From: Actinophytocola sp963825445
Lineage (GTDB): Bacteria; Actinomycetota; Actinomycetes; Mycobacteriales; Pseudonocardiaceae
DNA: 64,000 nucleotides
Assembly (NCBI GenBank): GCA_963825445.1
Contig: CAWGTM010000001.1
Span: 1-64,000 of the forward strand
Reading direction: 5' to 3'
A model generated the notes under the pieces. That model worked only from the letters and a program-made list of their open reading frames with translations. It made no database searches and was not told the origin of the DNA. Below, in pieces: positions 1 to 10,252 of the stretch. How positions within the stretch are numbered: position 1 is the first letter of the stretch; each line of letters begins with the position of its first letter. Both the position numbers and the translations under genes were made by a program.

Positions 1-1065
1 CGGCGAGCGCGCGGTGCCGGTCGACGCCGAGCCGCCGCCGGCGCATGCGCCGCGCCGCGCGTCAGCGAGCCGATCAAGACCGGCGTGCGCGTCGATCGAT
101 CTGTTCACGCCGCTCTGCGCCGGCCAGCGCATCGGCATCTTCGCCGGCTCCGGCGTCGGCAAATCGACGCTGCTGGCGATGCTCGCGCGCGCGCCGCGGT
201 TTCGACACCGTCGTCGTCGCGCTGGTCGGCGAGCGCGGCCGCGAGGTGCGCGAGTTCCTCGAGGACACGCTCGGCGACAACCGCGACGCGCGCGGTCACC
301 GTCGTCGTCGACCGGCGACGAAAGCCCGATGATGCGCCGCCTGGCGCCGAAGACCGCCATGACCATCGCCGAATATTTCCGCGACCGCGGCGAATCGGTG
401 CTGCTGATCGTCGATTCGGTCACGCGCTTCGCCCATGCGGCGCGCGACGTCGCGCTGGCGGCCGGCGAGCCGGCGGTGGCGCGCGGCTATGCGCCGAGCG
501 TGTTCAGCGACCTGCCGCAGCCTGCTGGAGCGCGCCGGGCCCGGGCGCGGAGGGCGCGCGGCTCGATCACCGGCATCTTCTCCGTGCTGGTCGACGGCGA
601 CGATCACAACGACCCGGTCGCCGACAGCATCCGCGGCACGCTCGACGGCCACATCGTGCTCGACCGCGCCATCGCCGACCAGGGCCGCTATCCGGCCGTC
701 AACGTGCTCGCCTCGGTCTCGCGCCTCGCCGCAGCCGTGGACGGCCGAGCAGCGCGCGCTGGTGACGCAGCTCCGCGCCATGATCGCCCGCTTCGAGGAC
801 ACGCGCGACCTCCGCCTGATGGGCGGCTATCACGCCGGCGCCGATCCCGATGCTCGACCAGGCGGTGAAGATCGTGCCGCGCATCTACGAAGCGATGACG
901 CAGTCGCTCGCCTCGCCGCTCAGCGACGATCCGTTCGTCGATCTCGCCGCCGCGCTGCGCGGCGCGGCCAAGTCCGAGGAGGCCGCCGCATGGCTAGAAG
1001 AAATCGCTCGCCGCGCTCGTTGGCGCCGGCCGGCCTGCGGCGGCGCGCCGTCGATCTGGCGCTGA
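1..1065 (+). CDS. fliI: Flagellum-specific ATPase FliI (5'-partial, frameshifted)
   Basis: FliI is the hexameric ATPase of the flagellar type III export apparatus at the inner face of the membrane. Joined across frames, the product has the Walker A loop GSGVGKST, the segment VVVALVGERGREVREF, Walker B LLIVDSVTRFAHAARD, and the FliI/V-type block AMTIAEYFRDRG, then SITGIFSVLVDGDDHNDPVADSIRGTLDGHIVLDR. The start lies before the window. Apparent one-base indels occur near 60, 195, 290, 530, 735 and 845. The C-terminus is uncertain: the last frame stops at 1065, but one more shift would stop at 996 beside the next ATG. Family membership is certain; the exact protein sequence is not. Confidence 0.85.
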
Positions 1066-1519
1066 TCGGCGGCAGGCTCGCCACCGCCGCCGGCGCGGTC
1101 GGTTTCGCGGGCTACATGACGATGGCGGGCGACCAAGAGCCGCTCATCAACGGCATGGAGTATCTCGCGATCTTCGCGCAGCCGAGCCATCGCGCGCGCA
1201 GTCGACACGGCCGCCGGGATCGACATCAGCCCCGTGGGCGCGATCCCGCCCGACGTGCAAGGACCACGTCGGCGGCTATGCGCTGGTCGGCGCGCAGGCG
1301 CAGCTTCGCTGGCTGCGCGAGGGCGACCACATATTCGCCGTGCGGCCCGGCGACGACGTGCCGCGGCTCGGCCACATCGCGGCATCGAAGAGCGCGACGG
1401 CCGCTGGGCGCTGCGTTGACGACAAGGGCGGCGACCTGATCGTCAGCGCCGCCGTTGAGCCGACCACCGACGACGGCGGCCACTTCAGCAAAACCATGAT
1501 TTTCGGGGACGGGAAGTAA
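990..1519 (+). CDS. Hypothetical protein with N-terminal membrane segment (frameshifted)
   Basis: I do not recognise this gene. Reading from ATG 990 and joining frames near 1200 and 1265 gives a basic N-terminus (MARRNRSPRS), a likely membrane segment (DLALIGGRLATAAGAVGFAGYMTMAG), then a soluble part. That part includes VGGYALVGAQAQLRWLREGDHIFAVRPGDDVPRLGHI and ends GGHFSKTMIFGDGK. It overlaps the 3' end of fliI, so it is probably co-transcribed with flagellar export genes, but nothing in the sequence proves a flagellar role. Length would be about 175 residues. Confidence 0.5.
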
Positions 1520-1652
1520 CGGCCGCCGGACGGGGGCTCGCCCCCGGCGATCGCCTTGTCGCCGACGCGGCGCCGGTGTCTATTCGTCAGAACTTGCCGC
1601 AACGGCGCGACGCCGGCGGCGGCGTCATGACGATATTGATTGGGGCCGGCCG

Positions 1653-2477
1653 GTGTTTGCGAGATTGCGTAGGTGGTATCTGGAGCCGGACCCTGCGCGG
1701 CTCATTCTGCTGCGCTTGCTCGACAAGAAGTTTCGATTTCTCGACTTCGAAACCAGCATCAACATCGGCTCTATCGACCGGCCGGCCTACGCATTTGGCC
1801 TGTTGAACGCGGCCAGGCTGGCGCGCAGGCTCGGATATCCGCGCTTTTCGGCGATCGAATTCGGCGTCGCCGGCGGCAACGGATTGCTGGCGCTGGAGCG
1901 GCTCGCCGCGCAAGTCACCAAGCTGACTGGGGTCGGCGTAGACATCTACGGCTTCGACGCCGGCGCGGGGATGCCCGCGCCCGTCGACTATCGCGACCTG
2001 CCCTATTTGTGGCAGGCCGGATATTTCAAGATGGACGTAGCGGCGCTGCAGGCCCGGCTCGGCGCGGCGAAGCTCGTTCTCGGGCCCGTCAAAGAGACGC
2101 TGTCGTCCTTCGCCGAGACCTCGCCGGCGCCGGTCGGCTTCATCGCCTTCGATCTCGACTATTATTCCTCAACCATCGACGCCATGAAGGTGCTGGACTT
2201 CGACGAGGCGTTCCTGATGCCGCGCATCGTCTGCTATTTCGACGATCTCGTCGGCGTCGTCGAACACGCCTTCAACGAATTCACAGGCGAATTGTTGGCG
2301 ATCGCCGACTTCAACGCCGCGCATCCGCACCAAAAGATTTCGCCGGTGCGCGGCATGCGTTTCTTCGACGGCGCCATTCCGCGCGGCTGGCACGAGCAGA
2401 TCTACATCGCGCACCACTTCCGCCACAGCCAATACGCGACGCCGATCGCCGAGCTGAAGCAACTGCCGCTGGCGTAG
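1653..2477 (+). CDS. Class I SAM-methyltransferase-like protein
   Basis: This is one of the few intact genes in the left part (274 residues, GTG start). A Rossmann-type motif I (EFGVAGGNGLLALERLA) is followed by a motif II-like strand (VDIYGFDAGAGMP) and the acidic strand GFIAFDLDYYSSTIDAMKVLD, then a C-terminal RGMRFFDGAIPRGWHEQIYIAHHF. The order resembles TylF/MycF-like or cephalosporin-hydroxylase-like methyltransferases that act on small molecules or sugars. The substrate cannot be read from the sequence. It stands alone between the flagellar fragment and the convergent Uma2 gene. Confidence 0.6.
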   Translation: MFARLRRWYLEPDPARLILLRLLDKKFRFLDFETSINIGSIDRPAYAFGLLNAARLARRLGYPRFSAIEFGVAGGNGLLALERLAAQVTKLTGVGVDIYGFDAGAGMPAPVDYRDLPYLWQAGYFKMDVAALQARLGAAKLVLGPVKETLSSFAETSPAPVGFIAFDLDYYSSTIDAMKVLDFDEAFLMPRIVCYFDDLVGVVEHAFNEFTGELLAIADFNAAHPHQKISPVRGMRFFDGAIPRGWHEQIYIAHHFRHSQYATPIAELKQLPLA

Positions 2478-2484
2478 GATCGGC

Positions 2485-3048
2485 CTACAGGCCCGTCCCC
2501 TCATATATGTCTGCGATGGAGATCGGTTCGCTTACGCCGAAGACCGACAAGCTCTCGGTGGAATCGACGTTCCTGTGAGTGAGCGCGAGCTTGCCCTCCG
2601 CATCTCGAGTCCAAACGAGGACGCGCACACGATCTTGGTGCAAACAGACGTGCTGGCGAACGCTGGCGAGGCTGCCGTAGTCCCAAAGCTTGTCAGTCAT
2701 GTCCAAGGTCGCTGTTGTCTTGGAAAGTATCTCGAACACCACGACGGGTTCGGACGCGACATGGGATTCGCCGCGGAACGGTCCGCAATCGATGGTCACA
2801 TCGGGGTAGCGCGAGTTACCGGCGGTCGGGATCGCCACCCGCAAATCCAACCCACACGGGCGACACGGCGAACCGCGCAGCCGGGGACGCAACAACGCGA
2901 TCAAGTTTGCCGCGATAAGGGCGTGCGCCTGTGAACCGCCCGTCATGAGAGTGATTTCGCCGCTGACGAACTCGTGGCGCTCGTCCTGAGCGTCCTCCCA
3001 GATATTGAACTCATCCAGGGTCATCGGCTTTGGTCTGACTTCGGCCAC
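2485..3048 (-). CDS. Uma2 family (DUF820) putative endonuclease
   Basis: Uma2 proteins have a PD-(D/E)xK restriction-endonuclease fold; their biological role is poorly known. The 187-residue product opens MTLDEFNIWEDAQDERHEFVSGEI and holds the core YPDVTIDCG followed by PVVVFEILSKTT, which supplies the Asp and the E-x-L-x-K catalytic set. GTG 3048 is chosen as start because an AGGAG lies 7 bases upstream and homologues begin MAEVRPKPMTLDEF; an ATG at 3081 is also in frame. It follows gyrB on the same strand, 54 bases downstream. Confidence 0.75.
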   Translation of the reverse strand: MAEVRPKPMTLDEFNIWEDAQDERHEFVSGEITLMTGGSQAHALIAANLIALLRPRLRGSPCRPCGLDLRVAIPTAGNSRYPDVTIDCGPFRGESHVASEPVVVFEILSKTTATLDMTDKLWDYGSLASVRQHVCLHQDRVRVLVWTRDAEGKLALTHRNVDSTESLSVFGVSEPISIADIYEGTGL

Positions 3049-3102
3049 CAGCTGTCTCCTACGGGCAGCGCGTCCAATCATCGTCGGGTTTTATTGACGC
3101 CC

Positions 3103-5558
3103 TCACACGTCCAAATTCGCCACGCTCAGCGCGTTCTCCTGGATGAACTCGCGCCGCGGCTCGACGACGTCGCCCATCAGCTTGACGAAGATGTCGTCGG
3201 CGTCGTCGACCTCGCGGATCTTGACCTGCAGCAGCGAGCGCGCCTCGCGGTCGAGCGTCGTCTCCCAGAGCTGGTCCTTGTTCATCTCGCCGAGGCCCTT
3301 GTAGCGCTGGACGGCGACGCCCTTGCGGCCGGCGGCGTTGACCGCCTCGAGCAGCTCGACGGGGCCGGAGACCGGCGTTTCGTCGCCGCGGCGGACGAAC
3401 ATCGCGGGCGCCGGCGAAGGCGTCGCGCAACGGCGCGCGCGTGCTCGTCGAGCCGGCGCGCCTCGGCCGAGGCCAGCAGCCCGGCGTCGAGCGTCGATCG
3501 CCTGCGCGACGCCGCGCAGCGTGCGCGTCAGCACATAGCCGCCGTTGTCGATGCGGCCGCTCCAGCCGCGCTCGGTCTCCTCGGCGATGGCGTTCATGCC
3601 GCTCGGCGAGCGCTGCGGCCCGCGCCGGCGCCGCGTCTTCCTCGGCGGCCGCCATCGGCTTCAGCGCGCCCAGCAGCGCCGCCTGCTCGACCGCGCGCGC
3701 GGTCGTAGCGCGAATGCAGTCCGCGCAGCAGCCGCTGCATCGGCGCGCGCCTCCTCGACCAGCGGCGGCGAGATCGGCGCCGGCCCGCTGCTCGCCGCTG
3801 CCGAGCCTCAGCAGCGCGCCTTCGAGCCCTGCGTCGACCAGATAATCCTCGAGCGCCCGCTCGTCCTTCAGATATTGCTCGGACTGGCCGCGCTTGACTT
3901 TGAACAGCGGCGGCTGCGCGATGTAGAGATGGCCCGTTCTCGATGAGCGACCGCATCTGCCGGAAGAAGAAGGTCAGCAGCAGCGTGCGGATATGCGAGC
4001 CGTCGACGTCGGCGTCGGTCATGATGATGATCTTGTGATAGCGCAGCTTGTCGATGATTGAAGTCGTCGCGGCCGATGCCGGTGCCGAGCGCGGTGATCA
4101 GCGTGCCGATCTGCTCGCTGCCCAGCATCTTGTCGAAGCGCGCGCGCTCGACGTTGAGGATTTTGCCGCGCAGCGGCAGCACCGCCTGGAACTCGCGGTT
4201 GCGGCCCTGCTTGGCGGTGCCGCCGGCGGAGTCGCCCTCGACGATGAAGATCTCGGACTTCGCGGGATCGCGCTCCTGACAATCGGCGAGCTTGCCGGGC
4301 AGGCTGGCGATGTCGAGCGCGCCCTTGCGGCGCGTCAGCTCGCGCGCCTTGCGCGCCGCCTCGCGCGCCTGCGCCGCCTCGAACACCTTGCCGGCGACGA
4401 TCCTGCGCTTCCGGCGGGTGCTCCTCGAACCATTGCGCCGAGCAGTTCGTTGACGAGGCCCTCGACCACCGGCCGCACCTCCGAGGAGACCAGCTTGTCC
4501 TTGGTCTGCGACGAGAATTTCGGGTCCGGGCATTTGACGAGAGCACGCAGGTCAGGCCCTCGCGGCAATCGTCGCCGGTGACGTCGACCTTCTCCTTCTT
4601 GGCGATGCCCGGAGCGCTCGATATAGCCGGTGACCTGCCGGGTCAGCGCGCTGCGCAGGCCGATCAGATGGGTGCCGCCGTCGCGCTGCGGGATGTTGTT
4701 GGTGAACGGCAGCACGCTCTCGTGGTAGCTGTCGTTCCACCACAGCGCGACCTCGACGGCGATGTGGTCGCTTCTCGCCGCTGGATCAGGATCGGCTTGT
4801 CGATCAGCGGCGTCTTGGCGCGGTCGAGATAGCGCACGAACGCCTCCAGGCCGCCTTCGTAGTAGAGATCCTCGCGCTTGGGCTCGGCGGGCCGCGCGTC
4901 GGTCAGCACGATGCGGACGCCGGAGTTGAGGAACGCCAGTTCGCGCAGCCGGTGCTCGATGGTCTCGTAGTCGAACTCGACCATCGTGAACGTCTCGGTC
5001 GAGGGCGATGAACGTCACTTCCGTGCCGCGCTTCGGCTGTGCCGTTCTCGATCGGCGCGGGGCCGACGACCTTCAGCGGCGCCGACCGCGTCGCCGTGGG
5101 CGAATTCGATGCTGTGTTCAAGGCCGTCGCGCCAGATCGCGCAGCTTCAGCAGCGTCGACAGCGCGTTGACGACGGAGACGCCGACGCCATGCAGGCCGC
5201 CCGAGACCTTGTAGGAGTTCTGGTCGAACTTTCCGCCGGCGTGCAGCTGGGTCATGATGACCTCGGCCGCCGAGACGCCCTCCTCCTCGTGGATGCCGGT
5301 CGGGATGCCGCGGCCGTCGTCGGTGACCGTGCACGAGCCGTCGGCGTTGAGCGTCACCGTCACCAGCTTGGCGTGGCCGGCGAGCGCCTCGTCGATGGCG
5401 TTGTCGACGACCTCGTAGACCATGTGGTGCAGGCCGGAGCCGTCGTCGGTGTCGCCGATATACATGCCGGGGCGCTTGCGCACGGCGTCGAGGCCGCGCA
5501 GCACTTTGATGGAATCGGCGCCATAGGAATCGGGTGCGGGTTCGATATCGTCCGTCAA
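3103..5558 (-). CDS. gyrB: DNA gyrase subunit B (frameshifted)
   Basis: GyrB supplies the ATPase and TOPRIM parts of the type IIA topoisomerase that supercoils DNA. Reading leftwards from ATG 5558 the sequence shows the GHKL ATPase: DNAIDEALAGHA, TDDGRGIPTGIHEEEG and GGLHGVGVSVVNALS. The TOPRIM domain follows, with IVEGDSAGGTAKQGRNREFQAVLPLRGKILN and MTDADVDGSHIRTLLLTFFFRQM. The C-terminus is GRKGVAVQRYKGLGEMNKDQLWETTLD ending IQENALSVANLDV. The span allows about 815 residues, normal for the family. At least eight frame changes break it, e.g. near 5130, 5030, 4780, 4605, 4410, 4060, 3935 and 3480; they look like sequencing indels because motifs resume immediately. Confidence 0.93.
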
Positions 5559-5718
5559 AGCGTCTCAACTTTCGGCAGGGGTGGAGTCGCGCGCGCGCGA
5601 TTCTAACTAAAGTTAGACATTATAGCCGGAAATCGGCGCCGGCGGCGAACTTTCTCAGCGCGCCTGCCCCGCAAATTTCGCTTCCCAACAGGGCGGCGCC
5701 GCGTGAAAATGCCGCCAA

Positions 5719-6945
5719 GTGATTCGCGCGGCGCGGCGGAGCCAGGGCTTGCGGGACGAACTCAACGAACCTCTGGGCCAAGCGCGTCCACGAACGCCGC
5801 TGCGCACGCGCCTGCGCCCGCTCGGCGCCTGGAGCCGGCGCGCCGCATTCGCGGCGTTTGGCGCTGGCTGCGGCGGCGCTCTACTGGCGGGCCACGGCGC
5901 CGCGACCGGCCGAAGTCGCCGTCATGCCGTTCGACGCGATCACCACCGTGCCACGCCATCGCCGTCGCCGACGCCGGCGGCGAGCGCCGCAGGTCCGCGT
6001 CTCCGCCGCCCGCCGACGGCGGCCGTCTCCGTCGTGCGCAAGGGCGGTGACGGGCGGCGCGAGCGGCCACGCGGCCGCAGATCATCGAGGTCGGCGAGGC
6101 GCTCGGCCGCCCGCTCGGCCGCGGCCGCAGACAGCGCGGCTCGTCGAGACGTCGAAATATGGGTCCGCTGCCGCGCGATCGCCGCCGACGGCGCGCGGCC
6201 GTCCGACGTCTACGCCCGGCCGTTCGCCGAGACGCCGCTGACCCACGGCGCGCCGCGAATCGCGGTGTTCGTCGGCGGCGCTCGGGCTCGACCCGCAGAC
6301 GCACCGAGGCCGCGATCGCGCGACTGCCGCGCCGGCGTCTCGCTCGGGCCTCGCCCCTTATGGCGCCGAACTCGCGAAAGTCGCGACCCGCGCCCGCGCC
6401 GCCGGGCACGAGATCTGGCTGCAAGCGCCGATGGAGGGCGTCGCCGGCGCCGATCCCGGGCCGCACACGCTGAAGACGCGAGGCGAGCGACGCGCAGAAC
6501 CGAGGATTCGTTGCACTGGCTGATGGCGCGCTTCGCCGGCTATGTCGGGATCGAGAATTACCTCGGCGCGAAATTCACCGCCGACGCCGACGCGGTCTCG
6601 CCGACGCTGGCGGAAATCGCCCGGCGCGGCCTGCTGTACCTCGACGACGGCAGCTCCGCGCTCAGCAAGGTCGCGCGACCTCGCCGCCGGCCTCGATCTG
6701 AAGGCGGCCGAGGCCGACGTCATCGCCGACGGCCGACGCCGCCGCGATCGACGCCGCGCTCGCGCAAGCCGAGGACATCGCGCGACGCGGCGGCGCGGCG
6801 ATCCTGGTCGCCAGCGCGCTGCCCTCGACGCTCGACCACCTCGCGCCATGGGCGAAGGGTTTGGAGGCCAAGGGCTTCGCGCTCGCCCCGGTCTCGGCGC
6901 TGATCGATTGCGCGGCCCGACCGCGCCGCGCGCGCCAATCCGTGA
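5719..6945 (+). CDS. Divergent polysaccharide deacetylase family protein (frameshifted)
   Basis: The N-terminus (DELNEPLGQ) precedes a membrane anchor near 5840-5890 and a Pro/Ala-rich linker. The C-terminal domain is the YibQ-like divergent polysaccharide deacetylase fold: GAPRIAVFVGGLGLDPQT, EIWLQAPMEG, GFVALADGALRRLC-like segments and a final strand GFALAPVSALID. Its role in the family is unknown but is thought to concern envelope polysaccharide. GTG 5719 is the likely start. The stop TGA at 6943 overlaps the GTG of rppH, so the two form an operon. About six indels interrupt the frame, with the N-terminal half worst affected. Confidence 0.7.
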
Positions 6946-7461
6946 GCCCGACGACGCCGCATCCCGGCTATCGCCCCTGCGCCGGCGTCGCGCTGGTCAA
7001 TGCGGCGGGCGAGGTGTTCATCGGCCGCCGGCGGCGCGAGCGCGGCGCGCCGCTCGCCGGCCACGAATGGCAGATGCCGCAGGGCGGCATCGACGACGGC
7101 GAGGCGCCGCTCGCCGCGGCGCCGTGCGCGAGCTCCACGAGGAGACCAACGTGCGCTCGGCGGCGCTGGTCGCCGAGGCCCCGGAATGGCTGGCCTACGA
7201 CCTGCCGCGAGGGCGCGCAGGGGCCGCTTTGGCGGGCGCTATCGCGGGCAGACGCAGAAATGGTTCCTGTTCCGCTTCACCGGCGCGGAGGCGGAGATCG
7301 ACATCGAACGCCCCGCCGGCGGCGCGCACAAGCCGGAATTCGCGGCCTGGCGCTGGGAGCGCTGGGACGCGCTGCCCGACCTCGTCGTGCCGTTCAAGCG
7401 CGATGTCTATCTGCAGGTCGCGGAATGGTTCGCGCCGCTGGCGGCTCAGCGGCCGGATTGA
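6942..7461 (+). CDS. rppH: RNA pyrophosphohydrolase RppH (Nudix, frameshifted)
   Basis: RppH removes pyrophosphate from the 5' end of mRNA (and cleaves dinucleoside polyphosphates), starting mRNA decay. The product reads YRPCAGVALVNAAGEVFIGRR, then the Nudix box GGIDDGEAPLAAAxRELHEETN, then the family pattern AYDLPREGAGPLWRGRYRGQTQKWFLFRF and ends WFAPLAAQRPD. Nudix acidic residues are present. The GTG at 6942 overlaps the TGA of the upstream deacetylase gene and matches the usual N-terminus. Indels near 7115 and 7210 break the frame. Its last 16 bases overlap the convergent DUF1476 gene. Confidence 0.85.
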
Positions 7462-7763
7462 AGCTCGGCCATCGCCTCGGCCTCGAACTCGGCGAGCCGG
7501 CGGCGGATGCGATGTTGCGAAACGTCGTGCGGCTGCAGAGCCTTGCCGAGGTCGGCGACGAGCGCCTCGTCATCGGCGCCGGCGACGCCGCGCGCCACGA
7601 GCGCGCTGGCGTAGTCCGTGAGCGCTGCGCCGGAGAGGCCGAGGGTCTCGCCGGCCCAAAGGCCGAGCTTGCGGTCGCGCCGGGCGCGCGCCTTGAAGCG
7701 CGTCTCCTCCTGCTGCGTGAAGGCGCGCTCGAACCCTTCCTCGCGCTGAGAGAAACTATCCAT
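7446..7763 (-). CDS. DUF1476 protein (ATP synthase inhibitor zeta-like)
   Basis: An intact 105-residue protein starting MDSFSQREEGFERAFTQQEETRFKARARRDRKLGLWAGETLGL, the hallmark of DUF1476. In Paracoccus this family member is the zeta subunit that inhibits the F1-ATPase. It is restricted to alphaproteobacteria, which supports the taxonomic call for this half. The family has a helical bundle, and the opening residues form the inhibitory segment. It is convergent with rppH and overlaps its stop by 16 bases. Confidence 0.85.
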   Translation of the reverse strand: MDSFSQREEGFERAFTQQEETRFKARARRDRKLGLWAGETLGLSGAALTDYASALVARGVAGADDEALVADLGKALQPHDVSQHRIRRRLAEFEAEAMAELQSGR

Positions 7764-7889
7764 GACGTTGGCTCCTCGGCGATGACAAGCGCCACGGGTT
7801 TGCGTCGCTTTCGCGGCGGCCCTGCGTTTTGGCGGGCGCGGCGGCGGCGTGCTAGACGCGAACGCCCGCCGCGGCCCAAGGAGCCGCCG

Positions 7890-8138
7890 TTGAGCGCCGA
7901 AGCCGTCGAAATCTCCAGCATGTCGTTCGAAGTCGCGATGGCGGAGCTGGAGGGGATCGTCAACCGGCTCGAAAAGGGCGAAGTGACGCTGGAGGAATTG
8001 ATCCAGCTCTACGAGCGCGGCGAAACCCTGAAGGCGCGCTGCGAGGCGTTGCTCAAGGATGCGGAGATGCGGATCGAGAAGATCATGGTCGGCGCCGACG
8101 GCAAGCCAAAGGGCGTCGAGCCGCTGGACCCGAAGTAA
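7890..8138 (+). CDS. xseB: Exodeoxyribonuclease VII small subunit
   Basis: XseB is the small helical subunit of ExoVII, which degrades single-stranded DNA. The 82-residue product contains MSFEVAMAELEGIVNRLEKGEVTLEELIQLYERGETLKARCEALLKDAEMRIEKI, the complete XseB signature. TTG 7890 is taken as start because AAGGAG ends 6 bases before it; ATG 7920 is the next choice. No xseA is adjacent. The gene is free of frame errors. Confidence 0.92.
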   Translation: MSAEAVEISSMSFEVAMAELEGIVNRLEKGEVTLEELIQLYERGETLKARCEALLKDAEMRIEKIMVGADGKPKGVEPLDPK

Positions 8139-8177
8139 GCCGCGCAGGAGCGGTCATGCCTAGCTGGAGCCTCGCCC

Positions 8178-8258
8178 TGTCATTCCCGCGAAAGCGGGAA
8201 TCCAGGCGGAGCGCACGTCGTCCGGCCTCTGGGTCCCCGCTTTCGCGGGGACGACAGG
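8178..8258. repeat. Inverted pair of short palindromic intergenic repeats
   Basis: Two related palindromes lie in opposite orientation between xseB and yacG: one at 8182-8201 (ATTCCCGCGAAAGCGGGAAT) and one at 8233-8252 (GTCCCCGCTTTCGCGGGGAC). Each sits in a shared CCTGTC...CCAG frame. This type of small extragenic palindrome is common in alphaproteobacteria. The pair could act as a bidirectional terminator or mRNA stabiliser for the two convergent genes. Confidence 0.8.
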
Positions 8259-8311
8259 CGGCGCCAGCGAGATTTCTTGGCCGGCGGGACCCACTACCCG
8301 GCGCCCCCGCC

Positions 8312-8494
8312 TCAGTCCTCATCCTCGTCGGTTTCCTCGACCGGCGCGCCCGGAATCGCGTAGCCGCCCTTCAGCCAGCGCCCGAGGTCGATGTCGGCGC
8401 AGCGGGGCGAGCAGAACGGGGCGAATTCCGGCTTGCGCGGCTTGCCGCAGATCGGGCATGGCCGCGCCTGCGGCGGCGCCGGGGTTTCGCTCAT
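8312..8494 (-). CDS. yacG: DNA gyrase inhibitor YacG
   Basis: YacG is a small zinc protein that binds GyrB and inhibits gyrase. The 60-residue product has the zinc motif CPICGKPRKPEFAPFCSPRCADIDLGRWL (C-x2-C...C-x3-C) and a typical acidic C-terminal tail (VEETDEDED). The ATG at 8494 overlaps the TGA of maf in an ATGA, so the genes are translationally coupled. Confidence 0.92.
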   Translation of the reverse strand: MSETPAPPQARPCPICGKPRKPEFAPFCSPRCADIDLGRWLKGGYAIPGAPVEETDEDED

Positions 8495-9118
8495 GCCGGC
8501 CGCCAGCGGCGCGAGACGGGATAGCCCTCGCCCGCCAGCAGGCGCCGCGGTCTCGGCGAGCGGCAGGCCGACGACATTGCGTGTAGGAGCCGACAAGCCG
8601 GATCACGAAGGCGCCGGCGAGACCCTGGATCGCATAGGCGCCGGCCTTGCCGCGCCACTCGCCGCTCTCGAGATAGGCGTCGATCTCGGCGCGCGACAGC
8701 CGCTTGAACCGCACCCGCGTCTCGACCAGCCGGGTCCGCTTCGCGCCCGTTCGCGGTGATCAGCGTCAGGCCGGTGTAGACGCGGTGCGCGCGGCCCGAC
8801 AGCAGCGCCAGGCAATCCTCGGCCTCGTCGGCGATCTCCGCCTTCGGCAGGATGCGCCGGCCGACCGAAACGACGGTGTCGGCGGCGAGAGTGAGCGCGC
8901 CGGCGCAGTTCATCGCGCTTGCGCGCGATCGCCGCCGAGGCCTCGGCCTTTTCGGTCGCGAGGCGCTGCGCCAGCGCGCGCGGCGATTCGGCGCGGCGCG
9001 GCGTTTCGTCGAGATCGGAGGGGATCACCGCGTCCGGCTCGACCCCGATCTGGCGCAGCAGCGCGACCCGCCGCGGCGACCCGGAGGCGAGCACCAGCGA
9101 GGGCGCGGCGCCGCTCAC
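8491..9118 (-). CDS. maf: Maf nucleotide pyrophosphatase (frameshifted)
   Basis: Maf proteins hydrolyse non-canonical or canonical nucleoside triphosphates (dTTP/UTP or m7GTP types). The N-terminus MSGAAPSLVLASGSPRRVALLRQIGVEPDAVIPSDLDETP has the SxSPRR motif. It is followed by LAADTVVSVGRRILPKA, GRAHRVYTGLTLI, KRLSRAEIDAYLESGEWRGKAGAYAIQGLAGAFV and GSYTNVVGLPL, which are all family blocks. Indels near 8910, 8745 and 8580 split it into three frames. It ends in an ATGA overlap with yacG and follows infA on the same strand. Confidence 0.88.
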
Positions 9119-9128
9119 GACGCGAAGT

Positions 9129-9347
9129 CTACTTGAAGCGATAGGTGATGCGACCTTTGGTCAGGTCGTAGGGCGTCATCTCGACCAGCACCTTGTCCCC
9201 CGCCAGCACGCGGATGCGGTTCTTGCGCATCTTGCCCGCGGTATGGGCGATGATCTCGTGTTCGTTCTCGAGCTTGACCCGGAAGGTCGCGTTCGGCAGC
9301 AATTCGACCACGAAACCCGGAAACTCCAGCAATTCTTCTTTCGACAT
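9129..9347 (-). CDS. infA: Translation initiation factor IF-1
   Basis: IF-1 binds the ribosomal A site during initiation. The 72-residue product is a complete OB-fold protein: MSKEELLEFPGFVVELLPNATFRVKLENEHEIIAHTAGKMRKNRIRVLAGDKVLVEMTPYDLTKGRITYRFK. It is intact and of standard length. It is transcribed leftwards and lies 10 bases from the maf start, in the infA-maf-yacG order typical of Rhizobiales. Confidence 0.98.
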   Translation of the reverse strand: MSKEELLEFPGFVVELLPNATFRVKLENEHEIIAHTAGKMRKNRIRVLAGDKVLVEMTPYDLTKGRITYRFK

Positions 9348-9440
9348 CTGAACCTTTCTATCTGCGCCCCGCCTGCCTAGGCGAGGCGCGCGGACCCTAT
9401 AGGATTCCGCAAGCTGCGGAAACCGCTATTCATGCGCGCC

Positions 9441-10248
9441 TCACGACCGCTCGCGCTCCCGACGATGCTCGGCTTCGAGCCGCCGGAACCGCCGGATCGC
9501 GAAGGGGATGCTGCCGAGATAGAAGGCGGCGAGCGCGACCAGCGCCTCCAGCGGGAAATAGGCGATCGACAGCAACGCCGCAACGACGGCGATCAGCGCG
9601 ACGGCCACATATTCGCGCGGCACCCGCCCGATCGACTTGCCGGAGAAATGCGGCACCCGGCTCGCCATCAGAATGGCGATGGCCAGCACATAGACCGCTT
9701 CGAGCCCGACCAGCCGCGCGCCGACGCTCGGCGCGGCGTCCAGCACGCTGAAGGTAGACCGGCAGCAGCCCCACCACCGCGCCCGCCGGCGCCGGCATGC
9801 CGACGAAGAATCCCTTGCGCCAGACGGGGATGTCGGGATCGTCGATCATCACGTTGAAGCGCGCCAGCCGCAGCGCGCAGGCGATGCAGAACAGCAGGCA
9901 GACCAGCCAGCCGAGCCCGCGCAGCTGCGAGCAGGCCGGAGAAATACAGCAGGATCGCCGGCGCGACGCCGAAATCGACGAAATCGGCGAGCGAATCGAG
10001 CTCCGCGCCGAAACGCGAGGTGCCCTTGAGCGCGCGGGCGATGCGCCCGTCGAGGCCGTCGAGCACCGCGGCGGCGGCGATCGCCATCACCGCCCATTCG
10101 AGCGAGCCCTCGAAGGTGAAGCGGATCGCGGTGACGCCGGCGCAGAGCGCCATCAGCGTGACGATGTTGGGAACCAGCACGCGCAGCGGCACGCCGCGCG
10201 AAGCGCGCGGCGCACGCCGGATCGGCGTCGAGCACGGGGTCCGTCCAT
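9441..10248 (-). CDS. pssA: CDP-diacylglycerol-serine O-phosphatidyltransferase (frameshifted)
   Basis: This membrane enzyme makes phosphatidylserine from CDP-diacylglycerol and serine. The CDP-alcohol phosphotransferase signature is present as DGLDGRIARALKGTSRFGAELDSLADFVDFGVAPA (D-G-x2-A/G-R...G-x3-D-x3-D). It is followed by hydrophobic segments FNVMIDDPDIPVWRKGFFVGMPAPAGA and YVAVALIAVVAALLSIAYF. The start is probably ATG 10248, four bases after the psd stop; indels near 10195, 9930 and 9755 break the frame. With psd it forms the phosphatidylethanolamine pathway operon. Confidence 0.9.
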
Positions 10249-10252
10249 CGCC